Below are positions 44,513 to 55,905 of a stretch of 64,000 bases of DNA, in pieces. Positions within the stretch are counted from its first letter, which is position 1; each line of letters starts with the position of its first letter. The stretch covers positions 2,790,001-2,854,000 of the forward strand of contig OX467082.1 in the NCBI GenBank assembly GCA_950106755.1, read 5' to 3'. A program made the position numbers and the translations under genes. The notes below the pieces were generated by a model, which had not been told where the DNA came from, made no database searches, and was given only the letters and a program-made list of their open reading frames with translations. Origin of the DNA: Climacium dendroides (taxonomy: Eukaryota; Streptophyta; Bryopsida; Hypnales; Climaciaceae).

Positions 44513-47500
44513 TGTGAGCGCTTATTTATCCACCCTTGGTAAATCAGTAAACACAACCAAGTTCTTTTAGTCGGTCCTATCCTATGGGTGTTCTAACGTT
44601 GGTCCATTGTGCCTTCCAAGCAATGGATCTTTTTTAATTCCTAAGTATGTTTCAAGCATGCGAAAACCCAATCAAACCTAAGTTTTAACTTATTAGTTAT
44701 TTGGTAATTCTAATGAGCCGCTGAAGTTATTCCTTGAAGGATGATTTAAACCTTAATTAAGCATTCCATATTGTAAAGGGATAATTCCCCTTTCCAAAAC
44801 TATAAAAATTTCTTGAATCGGACACTCCCATCAAAAGATATGGGTGGATGAAGTTTGACCACTAAATGGCCTTTCAAAACTTCATCCACAATTTTTGATA
44901 GGCTCCCTATTTCAAAAGACTTTGGAATTTCTAGGATGTAACTAAAGTACCTTTCTCTACTTATATCTGAAATTTGGTCCAATTTTGGAAATTTTATCTA
45001 ATTCTCATTCAATTTAGGTCCTAAACTTCATCCTTTTATATCTTGTTGAATTTTAAGACTTTTATAGAGTTCAAGGTTTCTATGGGTTCTAATTATTCTC
45101 CTCTACAACCTCGTGATTCTAAGTTATCATTCTACTTCCAAATTTAAACTCTAAGTTAGCCTTCCTTGTTCTTCTTGTTTCCGGTCTGACTCTGGTTAAT
45201 TTACTATTTTAAGAAATTTTACACCTTTTCTAGGTAGTTCTTTATTCTAGGATTCTAAATTGGATTTATACTTGCTAATTGGACCTTTCTACTAGAAGTT
45301 ATCGATGGATGAAGTTTGACCACTTAAATGGTTCTTCAAACTTCATCCATTAATTTCTACTAATCTTCAATTCGAAATTAAGTTTTTCCTTCCATGTTGG
45401 ATTTTAATTAATATTCTCTGTTTTACTAATTTGACTTGTTCCAAACTTTTGGTTTTGTCAAAATTTCATCCAATTTAGACTCTAAACTTCATCTGTTCCT
45501 AACTTTCTTGTTTTAAGTTGGAATTCTAAGTGTGAGATGTTTTTGGAAACCTCCAAGAAATATCTACCATCTAATCTGATTATCTTTAACTAAAAGCTTT
45601 GTCTTGATACTCTGAATCCTATTTGTAATTCGGCCCTATGGTATTTTATCCTATTTTCAATAATTCAAAAGGAAGGGAAGAAATTAATGTTTTACCTCAA
45701 AGTTGGATTCATTGTTGAGGTAATTGTAGGCATCTTGGAACGCTTCATCATCCACCATCTTCCAAAATCATTTGATATTTTTGCCTACGGCTTAAAAGAG
45801 GGGTTTAGATACTCTTCTAAGTTCTATTTTTCTCTAACTCCTTTCCTCCTCTTTATCTTTCCTTCTTTTCTCTTTCTATCTTCACTTATTTCACGTACTT
45901 CAAAAAATACATAAATTGATCCAATACACTTGATCAATCTTCTTCTGATTTCCCTTATCTCAATTCTAATTGGTTGTTCTAGATACTTGAGATTTCTCCT
46001 TCTTCTTCAACTTCAACTATAATAATTTAATAATTTGGTCTTCAATTCACAACTATCATTCCTATTGAGTTTTTGAACTCAAACTTAGTCTAAGCTAGAA
46101 GAGTTGAAAGAGTGGTGAGATAGAACTTTGTTTTGCATTCTTCCTTGCTAGTCACACCTCCCTAATCTATCCTTCTTCCCTTCTAATCTATTTTCTAATT
46201 TTCTTATCAAATGCTTTAGCTCTTGGTCTGACTTTTGACAGCTTACTATTTTTAGACTTCTAATATGTTTTCCTTGTAGAAGCTAAAACTAGCTTTCTAA
46301 GTTAATGTGGAACTTGCAAATTGGACTTTCTTAGTAGAAGTTATGCATGGATGAAGTTTTAAGTCCTAATTAGTGTTTGAACCTTCATCCGCTTATAACT
46401 TTCTCAATTCAATTCGGTTTTCTTTGTAATTTATGTTGTTGAAAATCTCTAAGCCTCTACTATTAGATTCTTAACTCAAATCTATACTATAACCCCCATC
46501 TAAAGAATATACAATTTCCTCCTTCACTCTAAAACATGCAAAGTCAAAGCTTTGCCGTATGTTTTGAAAATACTATGGAACTCTCCTAACTTCCAAACAA
46601 CCGAAGTCAAAGCTTCGCCGTGATACAAAAAACAAGGAGAATACGGACAACCACAAGGGAAATGATTTGTTAATAAACAATAAGCTACCAAATGTTAGTG
46701 CTAAAATAACTTAAACGACGCTAGAGAGTTTCCCTAAGCGGCATCGCCAATCATAGGGGAAGGAGACTTTAGGATTAGTACAAAATTAATTCAAAACACC
46801 TACAAAACATCAACAAAATACAAGAATCCCACAAAACATCACCCAAGCTTCAAATAACCCACAAGAAATGCCACAAGAAGATAGCTAAGCTTGAAGGGAC
46901 CCCAAGTCCTTCAAGAGAGCTTCAAAAACGACAACAAAGGAGTTTGAAATGCTCCAAAAACAAGGAAATTTGGCAACGTGGCCTAAATGGCCAAAATCCA
47001 ACTAAATAGATCCAAATGAAAACAAGGCGGTTCAAAATGAACCTAAGGGGTGTTTTGAGAGGAGAATGGGTGCCCTTATATACTCTCCCAAGGGCACCCC
47101 CTTCCTCTCTTTTCCTACAAGGTAATCTTATCAATTAAGATTTTCATCTAATTTGCCCAATTTTCACTTCTAAATTGGTCCAAATTCCTAACTTTTGGAG
47201 AAATGCTCCAAATCACAAACGGATTGCGCCATTGGCTTTAGAAGGACATTTTTAGTCTAAAAAACCCCCACCCATTTTTCTTACATCAAAATCACAAAGA
47301 TTTCTAACGCTAACTAGAAGACCAAAATTGGATAAAAACCCAACTTTTGGAGATCAACTTTTCTAAGAAAAGTAACTAGCCTAGGCTCTTTAGTAGGTGT
47401 AAGGGAATAAGAAAAGACCCCGCTTTGACCTTAATCCAATTTCATATGCTCCCCGTATGCCGGTCAACTCCACGATTAATCTTTAAATTTACCAATTTTG

Positions 47501-48337
47501 GAGGATCTTGATGGTTTTGCATCTTTTGACTATTGGAATGCCACGAAACTTATTGGAGCTTGTTATTAACATAAAATAAGCTATCCTAATTTTTAGTGAG
47601 ATTTTACCGCTGCCTGGGTAATTTCTAGGAATTTCCCATCATTACTTCCAACGGTTGACTACCCGGAAAAAGATCTTTTGAAGATCAGAAAAAACCGAGA
47701 ATTTTCATGGAACCTCTCATGGAGTTCCACAAGGGATGTGCAAACTCATATTCTCATTTTGCACATCTAAAGAAGGAGAATCAAATCCTACTATCTCTTT
47801 TAACTTCCGATAAAAAGGGAATCTTCCACATAGAAGGGAATCTTGGTGAGCCGATTGCTCCATTGGACTCTTGGCATGATTTCCACTTTGAACTACCGTA
47901 CTTAAGTTGTAGATGCCCTCCTATGATTCGTCTTGAGTTTTCTTCACTAGCAGATTAACAATTGAAGTTTCTACTATTTTGCCAATGAAATGGGAAAACT
48001 GAAACCTCTCTTTGGGAATCTAAGGATTTTACATAGTTTCCTTGGACCAATTTGGTTAGGATCTATCATTGAAAGGCAAGTTTAGACAAGTTGGGCAATT
48101 TCTACTAAACATGGTTATTTTGTACAATTTTTGGGTTTCTACTCTATCTACATGTAGGATTTGGTTACAAATAAAAAGAAATGTGTCAATTAGAACCAAT
48201 GATTATATTGGTATGTGACATCTCCGTTTTGGTTATTCACTCTTTGGGGGGCTTTTTGTATATAAAACTACACTCAAAACTTTATAAAATCCAAAAAAAA
48301 CAATTCCGAATCATAAGTGACCAAATGGGCACTCACA
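44513..48337 (-). mobile_element. Solo-LTR-like element nested in the family B gene (copy 2 of family D)
   Basis: 3,825 bp with 9-base inverted termini TGTGAGYGC. Flanks ACCGG (44508-44512) and ACCGA (48338-48342) look like a 5-bp target duplication with one change. The sense direction is minus, judged from the TATATAAG box at 47075-47082. It contains no long sense gene. Self-complementary segments recur, each made of GGATGAAGTTTGACCACT followed 20-30 bases later by its near complement (44844-44892 and 45303-45352). The inverted partner is 20877-24548. Confidence 0.8.
47707..47958 (+). CDS. 83-residue open frame antisense to family D LTR
   Basis: Begins MEPLMEFHKGCANSYSHFAH and is open in both copies of the element (also 21508-21257 on the minus strand), differing by a few residues near positions 53 and 82. 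It is antisense to the presumed LTR promoter, in the upstream (U3) part. The copies are so similar that preservation alone does not show selection. No known domain. Confidence 0.25.
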   Translation: MEPLMEFHKGCANSYSHFAHLKKENQILLSLLTSDKKGIFHIEGNLGEPIAPLDSWHDFHFELPYLSCRCPPMIRLEFSSLAD

Positions 48338-49850
48338 ACCGACTCCACCAGTTCCGGTCCCTTGTCCTTCTGAAGCCCTAAAGGAGAGCCCCTTAGACTA
48401 GGCGTCTTGTTGATCTTCTTTCGATTGAGAGGAATGTCCTCTTCCTCCTCTATCCAATTCCTCTTCTTAGGGTTTTCACTCTTATCCTCCGGTTCCGGGC
48501 TATTTCGTTCCATCTCGGATTCTTCATCCGATCCACCACACGTCCAAAGAGCCATTTGAGCTCTCTACTCCTTATTCTCCTCTGAAGTCAGGAGACTCTG
48601 ATTCTTGTACAGGTGAAAAAGGTAGGGGCATACCAGAGTAGCCCTACTCTTTTCCACATTCAAGACCAAAACATTCACCGACCTCTGAATGTAGGCCACC
48701 CAATCCATCCGCTTCTCTCCGCTCAGGGCTCCAAAGATCGCATTCCCGATTGTAGAAGTCACCCGGGTGGGTTTTTCCAGATGCAGGATTGGTACTAGGA
48801 ATTTGAGCAGCCGTCGGTGTCGCGCATTGACACAGTCTTCGATGGCGTATCCGTCCTTGGGGTTAGCCGCTCCCTTGAACTTCCCGCGCACGAAGTCTCC
48901 CTTTTGGCTGGCCTGTTCCGCGCCGCCTTCCTCCAAGTCATAAACTCTCCTCCAAATCTCCCGTGTCCACATAGGCGGAACCGGTCTGAGGGAGTTGTCG
49001 AACTGGTTAGGGGCTTCTTCGATAAGCCTCCCTAACTATTGCCTCGCTCCGAAAGCCCTAGGGTTTCCCCAGGAACCCCACACACCCCATGGCGGAAAGG
49101 TCCTCCATCAATTCTACTCTCTCCCGCTCACTACTGGACTCTAAAGGAGCCACCTTCCTCACTCTGATTTCTATCCTCTGTACGCTCACCTGTACTTGAT
49201 TTTGTCCGCGCTTTAACTACGGCATTCGTCTCTCTTTTAGATCGCTACCTCACTTCTCTCCTAGCTGCACGTCCCGTTTCCTCACACTCACTTCTTGGCT
49301 AGCTACACGTTTTGTTTCCTCACCAAGTCGCTCAATGCGCCAACCTCACACAACTCTCGCGGTACTCTCTCAATCTCAACCACGCTCACGCAACCAATTC
49401 TTCTCTAATCTCTGCGCCCGTATAAAGGAAACAAACACATTTACACCTAACTTTACACAACTCTCAGACCTTGCACAATTTTGCACAAACACACTCAATT
49501 TGTAGACACAAACACAAAGCACTGAGAGTGCGCCAAGTACGCTGGTGCTCCCAGGTGCAAATGACAGTCAAATCCTAAAGTAGTCTCTTTTATACCCTGA
49601 AAACCTAATCATTACTTTTTCCGATTTTCCGGACGTGAATCTTGGATCCGTTCCTCTGGTTATGGGACTAGACCGGATTCGTTTCCGATATCCGTTCCGT
49701 TCCATAATCTGGTTCATTCAGGGCTTATGGTTCTAATCTTCCTAACTCTTGGCTTTTCCTTTCCTTTCCGAGCCAATCCGGGTCTACTTAATCCGGATTT
49801 CGTGTTTCAAAACACGATAGAGAGAAAAATCAAAAAGTTAGGTTGCGACA

Positions 49851-52216
49851 AAACCTAATGATGACCCTAGTGTCCTACCATCGCAAGATGGAGGCAATAG
49901 TAGAGCCACTACGCGAGGTGATGAAGGAGGTAGAAGAACGAGGAGAGCGGGAGTAGGAACCGGAAACGGAACCGGAGCTCGCACCAGCACCCCTTCCGGT
50001 ACCCACAGAAGAAGTTCATGCAAAGGACAAGGTGGAAAACGTACCAAGCTCCCCCATCCAGCCTGAGCCTAAGGGAGAAATGACTTCTCTACTGGAAGAA
50101 GTAATGGACATTGCTCTCAATGCAGCAGAAGCAGTGAAGGCTGCTGAGGAGGAGAAGACCGAAGAAGTGGAGACAACAAGCGAAGCGAAGAAAGCATCGG
50201 AGGAGATGAAGGCCGCAGATGAAGAAAAGACGAAATCTGGACCGGAACCGCTCGAGAAGAAGAACGTGCCTAAACCAAGGTTGAGCAGCAAGTTTATCGA
50301 CCTAAGTGAATCATCTCCAGTTTCTCCAACCCCTCCAGCAAAGAAGGAGAAGGTATTTCCATCCACCCCACTCAAGTTAGCTTTGGGAAGTGAATCTGGA
50401 TCGAGGATGGAAAGGAAGATCGGATCTCAAGGACGAGGATCCAAAAAGGGTGGAACAATTGAAGAAACCACTCCTCAAAGTGCTAAGGCCAAGGTTCCGC
50501 CCACATCAACCATGCAGAAGAAAAAGCCTCCAATTATATCAGCACAAAAGAAGAGGCCGATTCAAGAGGACGATGACGAGGAAGAAGAAGAAGAGGTCGA
50601 GGGTGAAGAATCTGGAACTGAGGAAGACTCGGAGCCGTATTCTAACTCGGATTAAGCACTGGTAGAGATTCAGGCGACCAAGGCTATAGTAACCAAGAAG
50701 AAGAAGCTCGCCGCCCAGGGTAAGACACGCTAGAGACAGAAGACTGGAACCGTAAAGAAGCCGGCCGCGAAGAAGTTGAGAACTTATGAAGTTACTTAGG
50801 ATAAATTTTTGAGGATAGGGTGGTGAAAGCCTAAAATTTTGGGATAGTTGTACATAATTAGGAAGTTTACTTTTTGAGCGACATGGCCACTAGCAGTTGG
50901 AAAGTGAATAGGTCCGTAATTATAGGATCTGAGATCCACTTTTAGCGGAAGTAGTGGGAGTTTGAGTGAAAGTCAACAGGGCTAGAAAATAGTAAGGGAA
51001 TGAAACGTGTTGGGCCCTGATTGGCTAGAGTGTTACTTTTAGGTTAGGATTTTGAGGGAGTAGTTTAGTATTTAAATCCAGGACTTCTTTGGTCCCGGTG
51101 TGCATCTTTATCTTATTTTCTTATATTCATGAGTACCTGAGGGTTCGCTCTTGGAGTGATTGAACAAATCATAATTGTGTGTACTTGATACTTGTCCGTG
51201 TTTTGGAAGTCCAGACTGGAAAGTGAGTGTAAGTGGATACAAGGTGTGCCCGGATGCTGAGTTTATCCGGTTCAGTATTGGGTTAGTGTACGTGGACAAA
51301 GGCAAAAGGGATCTCTAGTGTGGACTAGGAATGGACTTGGAAGAAGTACGGAGGAGGGGTACTCTCCGGAAGAAGTAAGGGTTAGCACGCCTCCACAGCG
51401 CTCATTTCCCCTCTTCGATCCCCACTAGCTTAGACTGGATTTAGGACTAACCTAGTAGGCTATCATTGTAGCATTGGTTAGGAGGAATTAGACCGGCTTG
51501 CGTGCCCTGCTGGACACGACTGCGTTTCCTTTCCAATTGTGAGAACAGTTTGTTTCTCATTTGTAGGCTTTGAAAGTTTATTTTTGAAAGTTTGATCACA
51601 TAGTGAAACTTCTGACACTTTATAATCGAAGGGTAGGAGTTAAGTTTCCTTCCTGAATCCCAATTAGCAGATCCCTCTTCGTTCAGAGGTTAAACTCAAC
51701 ATGGTTACAAGTAGAGATCTGGACCGGATGTGAATACTAGAGGTTAAGGTTAAATCTGTGGAAACACGGATCCCGATTACGATCTGTAAAATGTAAATAT
51801 GGGAAACTACTAGAGATATGTGAATAGAAGTGTTGGGAGAGTTACGGGGTAGTATAAAGATGTGGGGTAGGAAACCAACTAGTTAGAGAGTTTGTGTGAT
51901 AAACAAGTATGTGTTAAACCGGATTAGATCCGGTCAGTGTTGTTAGATCGGGAAGATCCGGTCTAACGTATATTAGTAATTGTTGGACCGGAGGGATCCG
52001 GTTGTGTTTGTCCAAGAAAACAAGGAGACCAAGGGGAAGTTCCGGTCTATTGTTTTGCTTGGGGTTTTGTGTTTCGTGACCATCACTCTACCATTTTCCG
52101 ATAATTGTGAACCTAGGAATTCGATCTTCGTGGGAACGATACTCAAGTCACTTTAAGGCCTCTTTTAAGAAATATTGAACCTTAGAGAAGGATTTTTGCT
52201 TTCCTGTGCTACGACA
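49851..52216 (+). mobile_element. Truncated inverted copy of family E element
   Basis: Matches 32342 to about 34700 in inverted orientation and ends TGTGCTACGACA at 52216. The first about 0.7 kb of the family is missing: the Ty3-like LTR starts at exactly 49850, so that element either inserted here or a deletion joined them. Confidence 0.8.
49855..50733 (+). pseudogene. LTR-borne coiled-coil protein of family E, 5'-truncated copy
   Basis: Reads from MMTLVSYHRKMEAIVEPL-type sequence through an acidic lysine-rich region, FIDLSESSPVSPTPPAKKEK and a Glu-rich run to SNSD. In-frame TAG at 49954-49956 (CAG in the other copy) and TAA at 50653-50655 (CAA in the other copy, 33902-33904). After the TAA the frame continues to a TAG at 50731-50733 that both copies share and which may be the original end. 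The coiled-coil and KAMLFDE parts are lost with the 5' truncation. Confidence 0.6.
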
Positions 52217-54800
52217 TATGGTAACTAATTTCATAACATTTGAGCATGATGGTACAATTACTTTGCCAAAATCTTGTTAAAATATAGAAATATCCATTTC
52301 TTCAAAGTTTGGGCATACGACACTTTTGAATGAACTCTTCATTGCACATTTATTTGTTACTTAAGGGGATGTTTTTAAATATGAAAGATGTGCGTATGGA
52401 TGTTCCCTGTATATCTATGCAGTTGAACTAAAAAAATTCATCATCAATTATTTTCAATAAAATAATATATAAAATCATGAAAATTGACTTTAAAAATTCA
52501 CCAAAAATAAACTTTTGCTTTTTAGAAACTAAAATTCGGTATGCTTGATTGAAAGTGAGTAAGAATTGAATATTAATTATGCAAGAAAGAAAATACAAAT
52601 TTTATTTGTATATTATATATAAATCTTTGAAAGACTCAAACAGGTAGTTCGTAATTGAATAGGACTTGGCTCTACTTAGTTACTTTAATTATATCAAATT
52701 GGTGATAATGATTATTTTAAAGTTTCAAATTTGAAAATGATGTTTTTGTATTTTCTTATAAAATTTTGAAATATTCAAAAAATTAGGCAATATGGATGAA
52801 ATTTTTTTGTAGCATTTCAGACATTTCACTTATAATATTCTAAACAATCATTTAGAGATTCCAAGAAATACTTATTTTTATGTCTGAATCTAGTTTGTCT
52901 TTGCTTATCCTGAACCTACAACATCTTATAGCAATATATCCGTCAACCCGATATTTGTGGCTAGTTTTGATTGACATTGGTTTCTAGTCGCATTTTCAAC
53001 CACCACTAGTGTGTCCCATGTTGTTGCCACAATCAAAATCAAAATCAAAGTAGTTTTTTAATTCATAAAAACTTAACCTTATTGGAATTCAATATCTTTC
53101 ACACCAAACGCCATGAAACAAAGCCCGTGCTCTCTTCCTTACAAAGAGCTTTTTGACAATACCCTCAAGAAGACTCGGGGATGTTTGATGCAAGAAATCT
53201 CATTGTAATAAAAAAAAAACATAAAGAGCCTACCTTAAGGCGGTTTTAGTGTGCCCTACACCATCGCCATAGTCAAAGAAAAAGTAAAAGTATTTTTTAA
53301 AATTTTTTTAATTCATAAAAACATTAAAATTCAATAACTTTCGCACCACGGGTTCAAATGCCATGAATCAAAGCTTGTGCACCTTTCTTGGGAAAAGGCT
53401 TTTCAATGGTACTAAGTATGCAACTAGAGGACGCACGATCCAATAGATCTTACTGTAACAAACAAGACAAACAAACAAACAAAACAAACAACCTAGCTTA
53501 ACTCCTAAAATTCCAAGGCTTTTTTTCCAATGCATCAAAAAACACTCAAAGCTATCATTTCTATAGCAAAGAAAAAACAAAAAATTAAAATGTTTTTTTT
53601 GCATATGTAATCATAGGATCTTGTATTAGACTAGTGCAAAAGTGTGGAAGAAATTTCAAAAACTTTGACCATGTAGATTGGAAGTTATTTTGCATTTAAA
53701 GTGAAGGAAATAAGTTTTTGTGCACCTTGCTCAACTACATTTTTTTGTTGTTGAGCCTTCTAAACTTGAAAATTTTGTTGTATTGATTTTAAATTTCTAA
53801 TTTTATATGATGAAAAATTGAGTTGAGGGTCTACAAAGTAAAAGAAAACAAAAAACTACGTGTTTTTCACTCATTAATTGTACTAAGGATGCAAAGAAAA
53901 TTATGCTTACCAATATATACCAATTAAACTCCATGTCATATAAAAAAAATTTTAACGATTCAAATAGGCTGGTTATAAGATTATAGTACCCACTATACAT
54001 TGTAATAGATTATAAAACATATTCACTACATTCCTTTGGTAATTTCTATATTTTCAAAAAAATTATTTGTCAATTGTCATCCTAAAGAATAATTATGTAT
54101 TATTAATTTTTTATTAGTTTCTTAGGAACAATATTTTTCATTAAACTATTTTATTTCATTTTTTTCTTTTGAAAGAGAAGAAAAAGGTAGAACTTGTTAC
54201 CTTATTTTTTTTTTGAATTGTTAATTGAAAAATAAAAATAAAATAAAACTTACAACAAGAAACTCTAAACCACTCATGCACAAATTAGTTAGTTTCATGT
54301 CCCATAGCTATCTTATTGAACACAAATAGTTATTCATGCAGTCACATTATAAATTTCATCCAATATTCTATTTTAATAATATTAAAAGTATATTGAATTA
54401 TGATTAATGTTGTATTGCAACTATATAATATTTTTTAATTATTGCAATACACCAAAAGTACGTATATAATATTATTAATATGCAATATTGCAAGAAAACA
54501 AATTATGTACCTTGTTGGTCTACTACTATGGTAGCACAAATGTAGTATTGCAAAAGTATTGAGAAAATGATTGTTTAGTTATATATTTCAATAATAATAT
54601 TTTGTATTAGTTAACATTGCACTTCTAGGAACACACTATTAATGCACTAGAAACGTAATATGAAAATGCTTTTAAAAAATTATTATTATTTTTGTGTTAA
54701 CACAATACTATATGCAATAATGCAAAAGTATTGGCTAGCATAAGCTCCAACTTTCCTCATGGAATGATGGATGGCTTGGATCTCTTCACTTGATGTAACG
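52217..54800. other. AT-rich intergenic DNA with a diverged tandem duplication
   Basis: No gene is supported. Two similar segments, about 53025-53215 and 53272-53460, share AATTCATAAAAACTTAA..., a TCAATA-CTTTC-CACC stretch, GCCATGAA-CAAAG and GAGCTTTT/GGCTTTTCAA in the same order, indicating an old duplication with a period near 250 bases. Numerous A/T runs. Confidence 0.5.
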
Positions 54801-54802
54801 AT

Positions 54803-54810
54803 TATAAATA
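54803..54810 (+). promoter_or_regulatory. TATA box of the crinkler-type gene
   Basis: TATAAATA, followed about 100 bases later by a pyrimidine-rich leader (CTTCTGTCCTCCTTCTGTCT), typical of plant 5' untranslated regions. A leader intron probably ends in GGATGCAG just before 55076. Confidence 0.5.
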
Positions 54811-55444
54811 CGAATGGCTTGGATCAAGTCCGGGGATCCTACGGCTGTGGGCGGTTTAGGGTTTGAGGATACCTGCTATTCTTCTGTCCTCCTTCTGTCT
54901 TCTTCTTCTCTCGAGAGCTGTGTGTGCGGGTGCTGTGCATCAGTGGCGCCGAGCTTCTGTGTGTGGAGGTGAGCTTCGTTACCGGAGAATGATTTGGTTT
55001 AGGTGTTTGTGTAGGGTTTGAATTAAGTCTGCGGTCGTGTCTTTGAATGGGCGCTGACTTCGACGTGGATGCAGGTTATCACAATGCAGGTTGTCTACTT
55101 CAAGACGGATACATCTGGACCTGCTGAACTTTCCTGTACCGCTGATGGAAGGATCGATTTCTCTGAACTTGGTCTAGAGTTTGGGTTCGTTCCAACGTCT
55201 ATTAAATTGAATGGAGTTCGATTTCCTAAGACAAGACTGGATTCACGAGATAAGTGGGAGACGATGGAGGAGGTCTTCAAAGAGGATGGATTACCTGTTG
55301 GAACGGAAGAAGATCCTGTGATAGTCACTGGTGAGGCTCCAGTGTCTACAGGTATGTTTCCCGCGCACACTTAGTCTCAGTCTCTTCTGGTTTAGGGTTT
55401 AGGGTGTTGGAAGCGTCACGGGTTGAGTGTGGCCACCTTCGTTG

Positions 55445-55905
55445 CAGTGGGCTAAGTTGAGATTGGTGATAGAGGGTTTAAGGTTCAAGTACCTCCGGTT
55501 TGTTGTTACTTGATCGTCGTCACTGGTGCCTTGGTAATCGTAACCGCGTTGGCGTAGCTCGGATTTTCACTTCCTTGCTTTTTGCTTGAACACCGTTGTG
55601 TCTATCTTCTTAGCCTACTTTCTTTGTTGCGAGCATCTCTTTTGGTCCTCATCGAACCCGCTGCTGGTGGTTTATTTTCTAACTTTCCTATTAAGGGCAA
55701 ACTAGGATTTTCTCTTTCTTGCTTCTTGCTTGAACAACGTTGTGTCTATCTTCTTAGCCTGCTTTCTGCTTTGGTCTTGGCTCTGCTCTCTGACGAGATC
55801 AAATTACAGATATTAAGTGATAGTGATATAAACTTGTTGTTTAGGGTTTCACTTAATCGTTGTTTTTGTGAGTTGATATTTCGCTGAGCTTGTTGCACTG
55901 CTTTA
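55445..55905 (+). repeat. Intron segment shared with the second crinkler-type locus
   Basis: The intron after the header exon is nearly identical to 62095-62480 in direct orientation (GATCGTCGTCACT, CGTTGGCG, TCTATCTTCTTAGCCT and GAGTTGATATTTCGCTGAGC). Its start (GAGTTGAGATTGGTGATAGA) also recurs at 56212 and 62693. Inside it a segment with TTGTGTCTATCTTCTTAGCC is duplicated in tandem (55600 and 55740). This shows the two loci descend from one gene. Confidence 0.8.

Larger units (their letters stand above)
43643..49080 (-). pseudogene. LTR-borne coiled-coil protein of the Ty3-like LTR (family B), split by insertion
   Basis: The reading frame starts near 49080 and runs to 48338, is interrupted by the element at 44513-48337, and continues to about 43643. 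The first half has WTREIWRRVYDLEEG, VNARHRRLLKFLVPILHL, MDWVAYIQRSVNVLVLNV and LFHLYKNQSLL, aligning with the family C protein. After the insertion come WSQLMDLTGPYNDLIRI, a coiled coil and MAKAKLFDEGVHEDQ. TAG codons occur at 49036-49038, 48565-48567, 44243-44245, 44210-44212 and 43940-43942; none is TAA. The gene lies wholly inside the LTR, between its TATA box at 49587 and its 3' end at 38775. Confidence 0.6.
35791..49850 (-). mobile_element. Ty3-like retrotransposon: 5' LTR, primer site and gag-protease, 3' part missing
   Basis: On the minus strand the LTR begins TGTCGCAAC at 49850 and ends GTTGCGACA at 38775, a 9-base terminal inverted match. Eleven bases on lies a tRNA-Asp-type primer-binding site, then gag and protease. 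The interior stops at 35790 against the CACTA terminus, so reverse transcriptase, RNase H and integrase are absent. The LTR spans 11 kb now because of two insertions (39521-43204 and 44513-48337); without them it is about 3.6 kb. A TATAAAAG box lies at 49587-49594. The LTR has a sense coding region. Family is judged from gag-protease and primer site; lineage (Tat/Athila-like rather than chromovirus) is a guess. Confidence 0.75.

Noticed and set aside
44513..48337. Family D as a DNA transposon because of its TGTGAGYGC inverted ends
   Set aside because: The 5-bp target duplication, TG...CA ends and internal TATA box fit a solo LTR better; LTRs commonly have short inverted ends.
14218..50733. 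TAG reassigned to glutamine in this genome
   Set aside because: The same sites use CAG, CAA or TAG in different copies, CGA turns into TGA as well, and one CAA turns into TAA. The intact kinase and Gly/Tyr-rich genes give no support. Mutation decay explains it.
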